Shown here piece after piece: positions 48,776 to 60,579 of a stretch of DNA of 64,000 nucleotides; the first letter of the stretch is position 1; every line of letters starts with the position of its first letter. The stretch covers positions 51,881,659-51,945,658 of the forward strand of contig CM049313.1 in the NCBI GenBank assembly GCA_026874595.1. The letters run 5' to 3'. A program made the position numbers and the translations under genes. A model generated the notes under the pieces. It was not told the DNA's origin. It did no database searches and saw nothing but the letters and a program-made list of their open reading frames with translations. The DNA comes from Sipunculus nudus (taxonomy: Eukaryota > Annelida > Sipuncula > Golfingiida > Sipunculidae).

Positions 48776-50843
48776 GTATTGTAGGAAATAGTAAGATAAC
48801 AGATGAGGATTTAATTGAACAAACATGTCAACTCCTGAGCTGACATCAACTTATCAAGATGTCAACCACAGACCATGGTAAAAGAATAGATCTCATGTTT
48901 AAAAAATGGTTCATTGTACATCCTTCAGTTTCATCATTAGAAAATGGTCAGATCACAAAGTATTATTTGCAACAATTTTCTTACTTATCAGTTCAAATCA
49001 GTTATATCAACCAATATCTAGCTTAAACTACCTTTTCCTCTCAGACGTTTTCTTTATTAGTTTTTATTTTAGATTTTTACCTTCATGATCAACTTCAGCT
49101 AACTAATATGACCCACGGGTCCCTTATTTTTATCATCATATCAATAAAATCATGTAGATATGTAATGATCACATGTTAAATTAGACTTCATCATGTCCAT
49201 CTTAATCACAAAGTGTCTGCTAAAAGTTCTAAAAGTTAAAAGGAATTATAGATTTTCAGTGGAAAGTCTGTCTTAAAAAGATATCTACATATTGTTTACA
49301 TTTATTTTGTGGCGCTTTGATCTTGGAAAAAAGTTCATACATCGGTATGTTACCTGGAAGACCTAGTCAGTGAAGATTTTACATTTGCAAACCGGAATAG
49401 GACACTAGGGCATTCAGGTTTTCGAAGATCTTTGACTGGTTATATATATTATTATTATTATTGCGACCACAGGTAGCTGTCAAACATACTGAAGTGTATC
49501 CGCCTCGCGACCATGCATGCAGCGTTTTGCTAAAAGGAATGTCGATGACATGGGCTCTCTTAGACCTTTCTTGGAGTAATACAGGAATATTACGCGTACT
49601 TTACCTGTGATTTATGACAGGTGCCTGTGAGAGTCACATATTTTTTTACATTTGCTAACCATGCAACTTGGTAAGTGACTGGGAAAACTATGGGGCCAAA
49701 CATGCTTAAATCCATCTCTCACAACCGGGTTTATTCAAATGTACAATATACCTTAATCCTTTGCTGGAGTTGCATAGCCAGACCATGCAGCCATTCCGGT
49801 CTTTGCCAAACGCAGTTCGGCTGATTTCGGTGGTAACCGCAACGCAATTTTTTCAAACAGGCAAAAAAGCATTCAAACAGTTGTGTACATTAAATTTTTT
49901 TATTCCCATATTGGCGAGGTCATTGCGGGAACAATAACCTTTAAAGTGAGATATAGCACATTGTCATAACCTGATACCGGGGTTAATTTGAAGTCTGTAC
50001 ACCGCCGTACACTGATTGTGACATATTAGTGATTTTTTTTTAAACAGGATCTGATGTCAAAAACTATGTGGAGCTTCTCTGAAGGCGTCACTGGTAGTAT
50101 CGTTAGTCTATTATAAAAAAAATCATACATTAACCAACGGGAGATCTCATGTCGCCGGAGTAGTAATCACACAGTCTGCACTTGTTTCTAAGGAAAAAAT
50201 CCGAACCTTAAATGGCGACTGGCATCCAGAGATTACTGGTGAAATGAATGGGATGAGAAACAACTCACTCAGATTTCGGAAGTGTTTTATAGAATTTTTG
50301 ATTATTTTGTCTGATATCACTTATATTTCATATTCATGAAATTGACTATATCCTTGATCCTACCTTATTCCCATTTGCTCAAAAACAAACAGGGAACTCA
50401 GCTTCAGAAATTTGTTGAAAATACCCCGTGCCCATGGCGACTGATCCATGTGTAAAACGAGAACCAACTGACTGGAGGAGAAGAATAAACAGCGTCAGAG
50501 CTTGCCAGGTTTGTAACTGTGTTCTTGTTTATAACTATATACTATCTTGTAAGGGGGGGGGGGGTGGCGGTTCCAAGATATAACCAAGAGAGAGTACTGC
50601 AAGAAAACATACTAATACAGAAGGGGCGGGGTGTGGTGTATGTCCAGTTACCCCAAATTGGTCAAATACTCTAAAATATAATGTTCCGGACCCCCTCTCG
50701 ATTCGCTATTTTATTTTCTCTGCCGTTAAATATATCAATAATTTCATATCGAGCAAACATAAAGAAGACCCTTTTTTAAATTGCCATACATGAGTCAGCC
50801 TATGGGACCTTGCATGTTGTCCACAGTATTATCATAAGAGTTA
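48776..50843. other. No gene seen
   Basis: AT-rich DNA with an ATT run (49449-49462) and a G-run (50553-50564). No coding sequence or element end recognised. Confidence 0.5.
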
Positions 50844-50870
50844 GACACACACACACACACACACACACAC

Positions 50871-50949
<79 letters not shown>

Positions 50950-50950
50950 T
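50844..50950. repeat. (CA)n-(TA)n compound microsatellite
   Basis: About 38 CA dinucleotides with one CCCA interruption, then about 14 TA. Confidence 0.95.
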
Positions 50951-51539
50951 CCCGGTATTACGTGCTGCCTGGGTGCTGCCCTGGTGGTAGTTTGCTGGTG
51001 TCGATGTAATCGTGCTTTTAATCATACACTTACAGGTTGAGAATTTTCAAACTCAAAGAATTTAGTATTAAAATAGTAAAAGTTAATTCATTTTTTACCT
51101 TTAAAGAAACAGTGAGCGCCATTTTTTTTAAATATTTGGGAATACAACTAGTTAATATGTAACTGTGACTCAGAAGATGATGTAAATGGATTTAGCATAC
51201 CGTTATCCATGGTTAAATATTATAAGTAGGCCTGAAAAAAAGGTTTATGTGATTTTCGAAAGCAAGGTCACTTGGATACTAGATCTGCAGCTCGGCAAAA
51301 TGTTGTGGCGAAAAACTTGTTATAAGAGGCTTGGATACAAAAATTCAAAAACTATGGCCAAGAAAATGTTGAATATTTGTTTAAATATTTTTGTGTGTGG
51401 AGGTAACTGTAGCCATTTTTAATGCAAACTTTACTACGTATATGTACATCTGCAGAACTTTATTCCAGTTTCGGACTACATGTCAGCGCAGTAATATAAT
51501 TTATCTCATGTAATATCCTGGCGTTGAACAGTCTCGGTG
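50951..51539. other. No gene seen
   Basis: A 78-codon open frame (51186-51422) has no recognisable domain. Otherwise AT-rich. Confidence 0.5.
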
Positions 51540-51785
51540 ACTACTGTACCTGAGGGCCCTGGGGACATGATCGTCCCCATTACTAGGTCACATTATCGAG
51601 GTGCACTCGTATGGGAGTGCAACACGGCCGTAAGGCATGGCCTTCCCATTTAGCCTTCAGAGCGGTCACCCTTGATAGAGCCGACTTTAAAATCTCACCG
51701 CTTTAGGCCAGAATCGAACAAGCGATCTCTCGGCTTTGAGTCCTGTGTTCAACACCTGAGCCACAGAAGCTGGTAATGTTTTTAT
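51540..51785 (-). mobile_element. tRNA-derived SINE, second family
   Basis: On the minus strand the head reads GTGGCTCAGGTGTTGAACAC (A box) and TTGTTCGATTCTGGCC (B box, 51706-51720) within about 68 bases. A body of about 165 bases follows, relatively GC-rich for this region (GGCCATGCCTTACGGCCGTG). There is no TA tail. Its body does not match the TA-tailed SINEs. Confidence 0.7.
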
Positions 51786-52270
51786 ATTTATTTCAAAATT
51801 TCCTCTTTACCCGGTGAAATCGTTCATAAACATAAAATGTCTTAGCAATATCCGTCCGTGTCCGTAATTGTTACATGCCAAGTGGGAAAATAACGTCAGA
51901 TTCTCACAACGGGACAGTGACATCAGGCGATATTTCTTTAAAGATGCCTTGGTGACCGCTGTTTGGTTCATCATTACACGTGTATACAGTAACGGATATA
52001 AAGGAACATTTTACTATTGTATGTTCACTAAATTAACCATATTTTGAGATCTCATTATTGATGTCGTCTAACGTTATTTCTTATCGTCTGAAACTGGTTT
52101 AAGTAGCCATCTTTTTAACATCAATTATTATCCCATTACTGTCTAAAGTTCAGCAATAATTGAATATGTTTAAAAGACATTAGGTAAAATTAGGTAAATG
52201 TTTACTCCTGTCTGTAAGTTCAACTCCCTTCCGATCCATCAGTTGTCTACTCGCTAAAACCCCAAGGGCA
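51786..52270. other. No gene seen
   Basis: AT-rich spacer. Confidence 0.45.
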
Positions 52271-52530
52271 ATATTATTGCCTCCGCCAGGAGAGTATGCG
52301 TTTATTCCCGTTCGTGTGTTTGTTTGTGTGTGTGTGTGTGTGTTTGTTTGTTTACAACTTAACTTACGCAATCATGAACGGAACTCAAGAAATTTCCAGG
52401 GCATTTCGAGAATGGGGCAAGGAAGAATCGATTAGATTTTGGTGCTGATCAAGCATCTACTCTGGATTCTGGAGCGTCATGAAGGAATATTCACAAATGT
52501 TCAGTCACTTATGCACCAATAAACCTAAGA
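52271..52530. mobile_element. Second copy of the CTCCGCCA repeat family, partial
   Basis: Starts TTGCCTCCGCCAGGAGAGTA, followed by TTCGTGTGTTTGTTTGTG with a GT/GTTT microsatellite, then GCAAGGAAGAATCGATTAGA and TTTTGGTGCTGATCAAG. It shares the left signature of the MITE at 9720-9962, but its right terminus is not recognisable. Confidence 0.55.
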
Positions 52531-55500
52531 AAATGGGGGGGGGGGGGGGGGGATAAGTGAATGCATCGAAGGTTCTACTCATCAGGGTGGCCCGGTCACC
52601 TGTTCATGTAACGCTCGAGCGCCAAGCGCCTCGGTGTGTGTCAATTGGGTTTGCATAGCATTCAAGTATGTCATTTGTTACTTTCTCAAATGTTTTGGTT
52701 TTTAAATTAAAAATGGATGATTAATCGCTACGTCATTTACTGTTCAAATAATAATAGAACATCACACATTCATACTCAGTACAGCATAATTGTAACACTT
52801 GTAATGCGAACAATATTTTTTGCTTTGGTTTATTTAGTCTCACTTTAGCAATTGCAGTTAACCGTCTTTTGTGGGGATACTTATGTAATCATTCCTATAA
52901 TCCTTCAACAAAGTCAAATGTGTGTGACCTGAAAGATTTGCCTTTTTCATGCAAATTCAGATATTACCAATCACGAAATTATACCTTTTCAGGTGTTTGA
53001 ATTCATGATGTGAAATCTAGTACCAAATACCCAAGTAACAGCAGGATTATTTCTTGGCCATTACCAGGTCAGCCATCTATTTGGATAACAAATTGGATTT
53101 CAAATTTCATCTTCTTTTGCTCCCAGTTAAAACAGGATCATCAGAATGAATAAATAGCTAATCATGCATGTTCTTCTCTTTTTGGGGGCAAAACGGGTAT
53201 ATACGCTGAGACAGGCTGTGATAACGCTTGTTTAAAAAAAAAGTAAATCGAGCAGATTTGGTTGGTCAATTATCTCCCAATCAGCATTACAATTCTGATA
53301 ATGAAATATTAACTTTCATTTAAGTAAAATAGCGAAGAGACTTCAAATATTATAAATAAAATAATTTTGAAACAACAAACAGCTTAAACGCTACACATTG
53401 TGATAAATATAAAAAAAAATGTATAAGATTACGTTGTTTTTCGTGAGGAAAAGACTTCAAAATATTTAAAAAAAATGATGTGCTGTCTCTTTTTTTTATT
53501 TAAAATTTTTTTTTTTGATAGTTTGAACATTGATTTCTTACTTAAACGTTTAGATAGATTTTATGTTAGGTCCTCTGGCATCAAATGGGTGGAAATACTT
53601 AATAATAGTCCATTTTTACATTTTTTAAACCCGTTGCTTTAAACACGGTACTGTTCTGTACAATATAATTGTTGCACTTGTTTATTTAACGAATGATTAA
53701 TGAAGTTACTGCAATGATCATGTCAAATTATGTCATCTGTCGACCGCTCGGTAAAAAGTCCCTGGCGCTCGGTAGCCCAACTTAGGTCAAAAGGGGGTTC
53801 GCGCTCGGCAATAAGTTCTACTGAGCGGTAGCGCTCGGTACGCTCGGTAGCGCTCGGCATAAAGACCAACCCTATTTACACGCGGTTAGTGAACACAGTA
53901 ATGTTGACAAAGGAAAAACATGTTACCTTAGGTTGTTCGATTACTTGAAGTTGAAAGTTTACTGGTTGCAAAACGCTCTTTGCAAAGGTCCGTTCAACTT
54001 TCCACCAGTTGTCCTTATTGAATGTTTTTTGCCCCTCCTACATGTTATATTTTTATACAAGGTTAAAAATATATGACATACAATGCCAATTTAATTTAAT
54101 CAAAAGTATCATGTTATGATTGCTTTCATTTTTTTTCACTTTGATTAAAAAACATCAGATACTTGAATAGGCCATTTATCCATTTTACTTCTGCTCCATG
54201 GATATTAATCCAACGTAATACGTCTCACTCTCATTTATATCATACTTTTGGATTGAATTGGCATAAAGGTATCATGAACGTAGTCCATGGTAACATTGAA
54301 GGAAAGCATAAAAAAAATGAAATACACGGCTAATTTATCATGATGTTGGTTTTGATATTCTATGACAAACACGACTGCCAATTAATTCTAATCAAAAGTA
54401 TCATGCTATGATTCATTTAATTATTTTTCCCAATTAAAACACAGATACGAATATATGAAAACTGATTATTATCATTATAATTCAATTCTAACATGTATCC
54501 ATAATATTATCGGGCGTCTTCATAGAATTTCCTAGATGTAGGCAGACCCATTACTCAATGTTTCGGTGTATAATACCCTCAAGGTAAATGTCAATAGTAC
54601 GAAAGTGTCACACTGATGTAATACACAAAACAACATAAAATCATCTTTAATTAACATCATTTTATTTATCAGAAAATAATACAGACAAAAAATTCTTACC
54701 TTAATTGACTTTTGTAATTCTAAGAAAAATAAACATTACATTTGCTACTGTTATATGTCTCTATCCATATTTAGCCTGGAACTAGACAATTTCTTTTACT
54801 TGGACACTTTACCGCTCTTGTATTGTTAAAAGAAAAACCTCGTTATAACGACATTAGATATTCCACGATTTTCAATTTAATCTATAACTGTACTGATTAT
54901 AGTTTTCTCCATGAACTACAATAAGGATGTCTTCCCGCAACAAAGTTGTTTGAGGCTATATTCCCCGTGTCTATTACATGTAGGCCGTTTACAGAATACT
55001 AACCCTAACAGCATCTGTTTTCTACAACGTGTACTAGGTTTTCGGGTCTGTTGTATGGATAATGTAAGATCGTAGTTTGTCACATCTGATTTGGCAAAAG
55101 TAAATGAAATATTTCATCCTGTTTGCAAATCCGACATCCTTCCCCTTCCCATTTCTACAGAATCTTGCGAAAAGATATGCCTATATGTAACCTCCCCTTA
55201 AACTTTTCCTCAAGAAAACAGTGTTGTCAGCGGTGTTTTAGAACCCTACATCTGGACGGGAAGGGGGAGCAGGTATATTAATTGAAGCGCAACTGTCGAA
55301 GATGTGTGTCGCGGGTGTAGGTGTTCCCCTCGTACTGTTTCGAAACTATTCATTATTGTAAATTAATAATTTTTAAAATTACATCGAAATTAAATTCGCA
55401 TTTATCACGTATATGTAATGAGAAAAGTAAGAGCGAGGTTTATATTTGAGTATTTAGCATTCATCTTTATTTTTACATAATTTTATAATTTCATTTTCTA

Positions 55501-55675
55501 AGTGTTTTGAACCATGTATACAGGAACCTATAATACAACTTAAGTTATACATTTATTTCAGATAATATAAAAACTAAACCAAATTGCATTGAATACAAAA
55601 ATAAATTGATCAGATGTACAGCCACCAGGTCTGCCAGCTGGTGAATTGATAAAATATGCGGAACAACTTAACTTA
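52531..55675. other. No gene seen; a G-run, a GCTCGGTA cluster and a diverged duplication
   Basis: Very AT-rich. It contains an 18-base G-run at 52535-52552, a cluster of GCTCGGTA words at 53738-53865, and two related stretches about 292 bases apart at about 54085-54165 and 54377-54455. No coding sequence recognised. Confidence 0.55.
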
Positions 55676-55676
55676 G

Positions 55677-55849
55677 ACAGTCGAGTGGTAAAACGCTCGG
55701 CTGGCCACCCGAGTTGAAGTCCCTGCGTAGATCTGATGGTTGCCCGCCCGCGGTAGGTAGTTTTCTCCGGGCCCTCCGGTTTTCTCAACCACTTTCTCAG
55801 CCTTACCAACTGGGCCATGGAGAGCGCTTCGCATTAATTATTATGAATA

Positions 55850-55850
<1 letters not shown>
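55677..55850 (+). mobile_element. tRNA-derived SINE, TA-tailed family, copy 3
   Basis: A box ACAGTCGAGTGGTAAAACGC (55677), degraded B box GAGTTGAAGTCCC (55710), then the shared body (AGTTTTCTCCGGGCCCTCCG, then GGGCCATGGAGAGCGCTTCG). A long TA tail runs at 55850-55914. Open frames across it on both strands are artefacts. Confidence 0.85.

Positions 55851-55915
<65 letters not shown>
55850..55915. repeat. (TA)n tail of SINE copy 3
   Basis: About 32 TA dinucleotides directly after the SINE body. Confidence 0.95.
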
Positions 55916-55917
<2 letters not shown>

Positions 55918-57545
55918 CTCTGAAGAAAAACAACACTGTTAATTCACAACAGTCTGTTTTCCGGGATGCGACCCGATCATCATGGGTAAATGTGATTAGA
56001 ATATTTATATATATATATTACATGACCATCAATGTATGGAGTTTTGAATTCCAAACAGTTTGCAAATCCTAAATTATTTTTCTCTTGTAACTTTCCAGTG
56101 TACCCTGGCACATTTAAGCCGCGGTCTGGGTTGTAGAGGAAAAAATATCAAATGATAGTAAACAGACATTCAGCAGTTATCGTCAGTATGTTTTTACTGG
56201 AGGCTGCTTTTTATTAGAAAGATAATGAATCTCCTGGTAAGAGTCTAATGGTTACGGTTGTATAATCGTAGCTTCATCGTGGCGCGGTTTATCATGGAAA
56301 ATGTCTCTAAAAATCTCTCTAACACGTTGGTACAACTACTATGAAACACATGGAGCACCTCGGGATAGCCCAGCTTACTAACTGGTGTGAACTAACTCCC
56401 GGACGGTGTTTGACATGAATGCTTCGTATGTACTCGTGACAAACTCGGAACTGACTATGGAGGGTCCCAGTAACACGTAAAGAACTCTTATATTTATTAC
56501 CAAGCCGATTTAGTCAACTTTGCGGACTGTTGTATATAGTACGGGAGCGTAGCCGCGTGCTGATAATTGGATGTAGCCAAAATGACAAGTAAAATTGTCA
56601 CCGAATGTGAGAGGCGTTGAACGAACCCGTAAAGAAACCCGTCGCAAGATCCTTTTAAAAACTGTAACAGTCCTTTCAGAACCTACAACAATGCTGTATC
56701 GTATATAGTTTGCTTGAGAATTATGTATATCCCGTGCAATTTCTAAATATTCTACGGCAGAATGTATAGTCGTCTGGGAAACTAATGGGAGGCATCAATG
56801 GGTTGTCTGGCATTTTGGCTCTAGCCGTAATGGCCCTGTCTGGGTACATTTATGAGAAAAACTTCCACTTGGAACAAAAGTTCAGTTCAGCAGGATTTGT
56901 CTTGAAAGGGCGAAAGTGCTGGCGGTTATTTCCACCCTATATTTAATAGCATCGTTACGTCACGTTTAAAAGGCCCAATGACAAAGAGCCACATTGACGT
57001 TTCGTGCCTTGGCGGATTTTCGTGTTTTCGCTTTGTGTTTTTTTTGTTCATAGAGTGGACCCGGCGACCCTCGGGTTGTCGTGAGGATGTCTTTCTTCCA
57101 GTGTCATTATTTACATTGAAACCACTATTGATTTCGTACAGTGCTCTGGCGCTCCTTCATTGCGGTAGCTATTATGAGTCCAGGATATACACTACAGCAT
57201 GCCGATGTCCTGGCTGGGTCATAAATTAGTTCAGCAAACAATGGTCTCAGAACAAATGTCATTCGTTAATTAATCCTTTCGGAAGAGGCGATGTGCACAC
57301 TGCGCAGAATCAGATTCAATAGTAAGACTCTGCTGTTTAGGTTTTGTGGGTTTTCTGAACCCACGGTCGATAATGCAATTGGGATGGTGTAGTTATTAAC
57401 CGGGGCGTCAATGCAGCGTAAACATCCCCTGAGAATAATATTCAGAGACTTATATTTAGAAATCGAAAATGAAATATATTTATAATTAGTAATATAGACT
57501 ATATTTCCTTTTCTGAATGACAATGAAATATTACATATCTTAGCC

Positions 57546-57593
<48 letters not shown>

Positions 57594-59019
57594 GTCATAA
57601 TGTTAAGTTATCATGAAATGACTGAAAATGAAAGGTAAGAATTGCACAATATGCCTGACTGCAAATCACAAATATCTGTATCACAATAAAATAGTGTGAA
57701 GTGAACAGATATTTTGTAAGGAAGTTATTTAAGCCACTGGGTAATTTACCACCATGTCAGGGATGATGAGGACAATCCCTATCACTTTGGTAATTGGGCC
57801 CTCAGGTAGCCATTAGTGGTGAAGGAACAAGCCTCCATATTTACAGGTGTTAGTTTAGCAGAGGACTGGAATAGATACCACGTATCATCGGTCCCTCTGG
57901 GTAGCATGTAACTGTCAGGAGCTGCTAGGTACAAGAAAAACACAAGGAAAGTAAAAGTGGTTAGTGGGTTGCCCGGCAACCAGTCATTTCAACGAGAGCG
58001 GTTGACGCATGTTTAAAATTGGGGTCTGGAACAAAATACAATACCACGCTCTCTTACAATGGTCTGATAATAATTCTTTGCTCTGTACGCATCCTGGTGT
58101 TTCTACCAAGATAACATTGCCGTACCAAGTACCGATAACACGAAAGGGTACCGGCTTCTGTGGCACAGGATGAATTTATATTCGGCCAATGAAACGTTAT
58201 GACCATCCAGCACAGACATTTGAAAAGACATGAAGGTCCATGTATGGACTAGTTTGGACCACCCTTGTTTGGGATCTGTCGCGCATGCGCAAAACCAGAC
58301 CTCCGATCACGCGGCCTTTTTATTGTAAACAGACACACTCAAGGGGAGGTACTGTAACTGGAATGGTTTAACTTGGAAACTTTTGTAAAAAGAAAAAGTG
58401 AACTGAAAGTGTGAAAGAATAAGCATTATATTGCGCCTGATTATGCCCCTTTAATTACATGTATCCTTTCATATAAATCTTAGGATCATCTACGTTTGTT
58501 CCTTGTTTAGTAAATAAATGGCTTCGGTCACAACTTATTGCATGGTTCAACGTATACTGGCAACTGGCATGTTTAAACAAAGTTTGTTTATTCGGAACAA
58601 AAATGGAATTATTTTTTTTCACAGCCTTTAAATTTTTTCAGTTAATAAACTAAACATGTGTTAATTTACTTCAGCTCCACTTCCTTATTTATTTTATATT
58701 TTAAAGGCTTCATACATTACCAGTGGATTTATTTACATTCCTATCACAGACACATAATATAGGTACTAGTACTTTTACAAATATGCCATTAGGCCTATAA
58801 TAGGCTCCTGCATCTTTCATTTACATAGGTAGCTCATGAAAGTGCAGAGTCAACACCAGATGTGTAGGCTTTGGGACATTCCAAAAAGTGATATACAAAA
58901 AAATATCAAATGTTGCCTCATATCCATTATTAATTCAATATACAAGAGTTATATGCACATTTTCTTAGAATAAATTTCATCTGAGCGCCGTGCCCCATAG
59001 GAAGATTATATATATATAT
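55916..59019. other. No gene seen; GT microsatellite and an NRF-1-like site
   Basis: Mixed-composition DNA. A (GT)n tract lies at 57559-57590. GCGCATGCGC at 58281-58290 sits in a short patch richer in C and G. Open frames at 56978-57229 and 57266-57523 have no recognisable domain. Confidence 0.5.
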
Positions 59020-59022
59020 TTA

Positions 59023-59084
<62 letters not shown>
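59020..59084. repeat. (TA)n microsatellite left of the pogo-like element
   Basis: About 30 TA dinucleotides after an AAAAAA interruption, ending at the element's CAGT end. Confidence 0.9.
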
Positions 59085-59089
<5 letters not shown>

Positions 59090-60286
59090 TGAACCCGAAC
59101 CAAGCGACCACTGCCGCCAGTGACCGTCTGTGACTTACGATCGAAAAATGAATGCACAGAGCTTTATCACTCTTTAATGCCCCTGTGTTGAGCGACCGTT
59201 TGTGATACGTGACCATCGACCGCTCAAATGTGACCGTTAAGCGACCGCCTGGTGTAGCGGTAGTGGAACCTGGCGTCCTAAGTTAAGACTAAGAACGACC
59301 GTGCCATAGCCCGTTCTGAATGTGCAGGTGGCAATGGTGACCTACTTTCGCCGTGGTGAATTGGACATCAATTCACAATACCCCTCCAGGTGTCAATGGC
59401 CCAGGGCCCGCGTGGTTTTAATCTCTCTCCAAAAATGAAAGTTCCGCGAATATTGCGAGGGAACATGTAAAACGACGCAATTCTTTAATTCTGATGCCTG
59501 TGTACCATTACTTTTTTTTAGCACAGCCTATCTTTGAACACATCGTTTTTTTTAACTAAAACATTTTTACGGTAAATGATCACGTGCTCTAGAGGAAATC
59601 CCTCATTAATATTCCTCGAATAGAATTCCGCGGTCGCATTCACTACGCTGAGGTCGTTGACCGGAGTTCATACCTAGTCTTAGCGATGTGTAAATAACAT
59701 TTGCGCGGATTTAATTTAAAATAAAGGGAGTCATGAAAGTAAGTTTGTCATTACGTAAACGATCAACTGTCATTGCTTATCACACACATTTTGACATGAC
59801 AACATGTCAGTTCGTGACGACGACAAACTGGAGACCTGCTTCGATAACATCAATAGAATATTCATCAATAACTTGAATAAGACAATAGGGCTCAATGCTA
59901 ACTACCATAGTACCAAAATAGAGAGACTGTTTGATAACGTTAGTAGTCACCTGTAATCTAATGATTGATCCCTTCATACCTGCTTTTAAGTTTATTGAGA
60001 TTTTAATGGGGCTTGCTTCTAATTACGGTGAGCACAAGTCAGTGATCAACAAAGTGACTCCATGTGTACTCATGGTACATCATTAATTAGCGGTTTGTGT
60101 TTGTGCAATATGATAAACAGGCTATTCAAAGCCCTTGACAAAGGCTTGTTTAATAAAGTTATAAAAGGACCAGCTTTCTTTGATAATTATAAATAAGATT
60201 CCCTTTGTTAAGCAGAGCAAGATTGATTCATTGTTTTAAGTAAATATTGTTGTTAACTTGTAAATATTGTTGTGAATATCTTGATA

Positions 60287-60358
<72 letters not shown>

Positions 60359-60521
60359 TATGTATTTTTATAATAAATAAATAAATGTTTACGTAGACAT
60401 ATATGCCTTGATATTCTTTGTTCGCTTCATGCTGAGACTTGGACCAACTGAGACTTAAGACCACCTGTGACTTAAAACCGCTTTTGGTGTGGCACATCAG
60501 GTGGTCTTAACTCTCAGGTTT

Positions 60522-60526
<5 letters not shown>
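59085..60526. mobile_element. Candidate pogo/Tigger-like non-autonomous element
   Basis: The left end is TACAGTGAACCCGAACCAAG, then CGACCACTGCC. The right end read on the minus strand is TAGTAAAACCTGAGAGTTAA, then GACCACCTGA. Both resemble the CAGT(A/G)AACC ends of pogo/Tigger elements, and both abut TA arrays, the expected TA target. Subterminal GACCGTT/GACCACC words repeat in inverted orientation. The 1.4-kb interior has no transposase and carries another TA array (60287-60354). The pairing of the two ends is an inference. Confidence 0.5.
60287..60354. repeat. (TA)n microsatellite inside the pogo-like candidate
   Basis: About 33 TA dinucleotides. Confidence 0.95.

Positions 60527-60578
<52 letters not shown>
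60524..60578. repeat. (TA)n microsatellite right of the pogo-like element
   Basis: About 27 TA dinucleotides starting at the element's right end. Confidence 0.95.
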
Positions 60579-60579
<1 letters not shown>

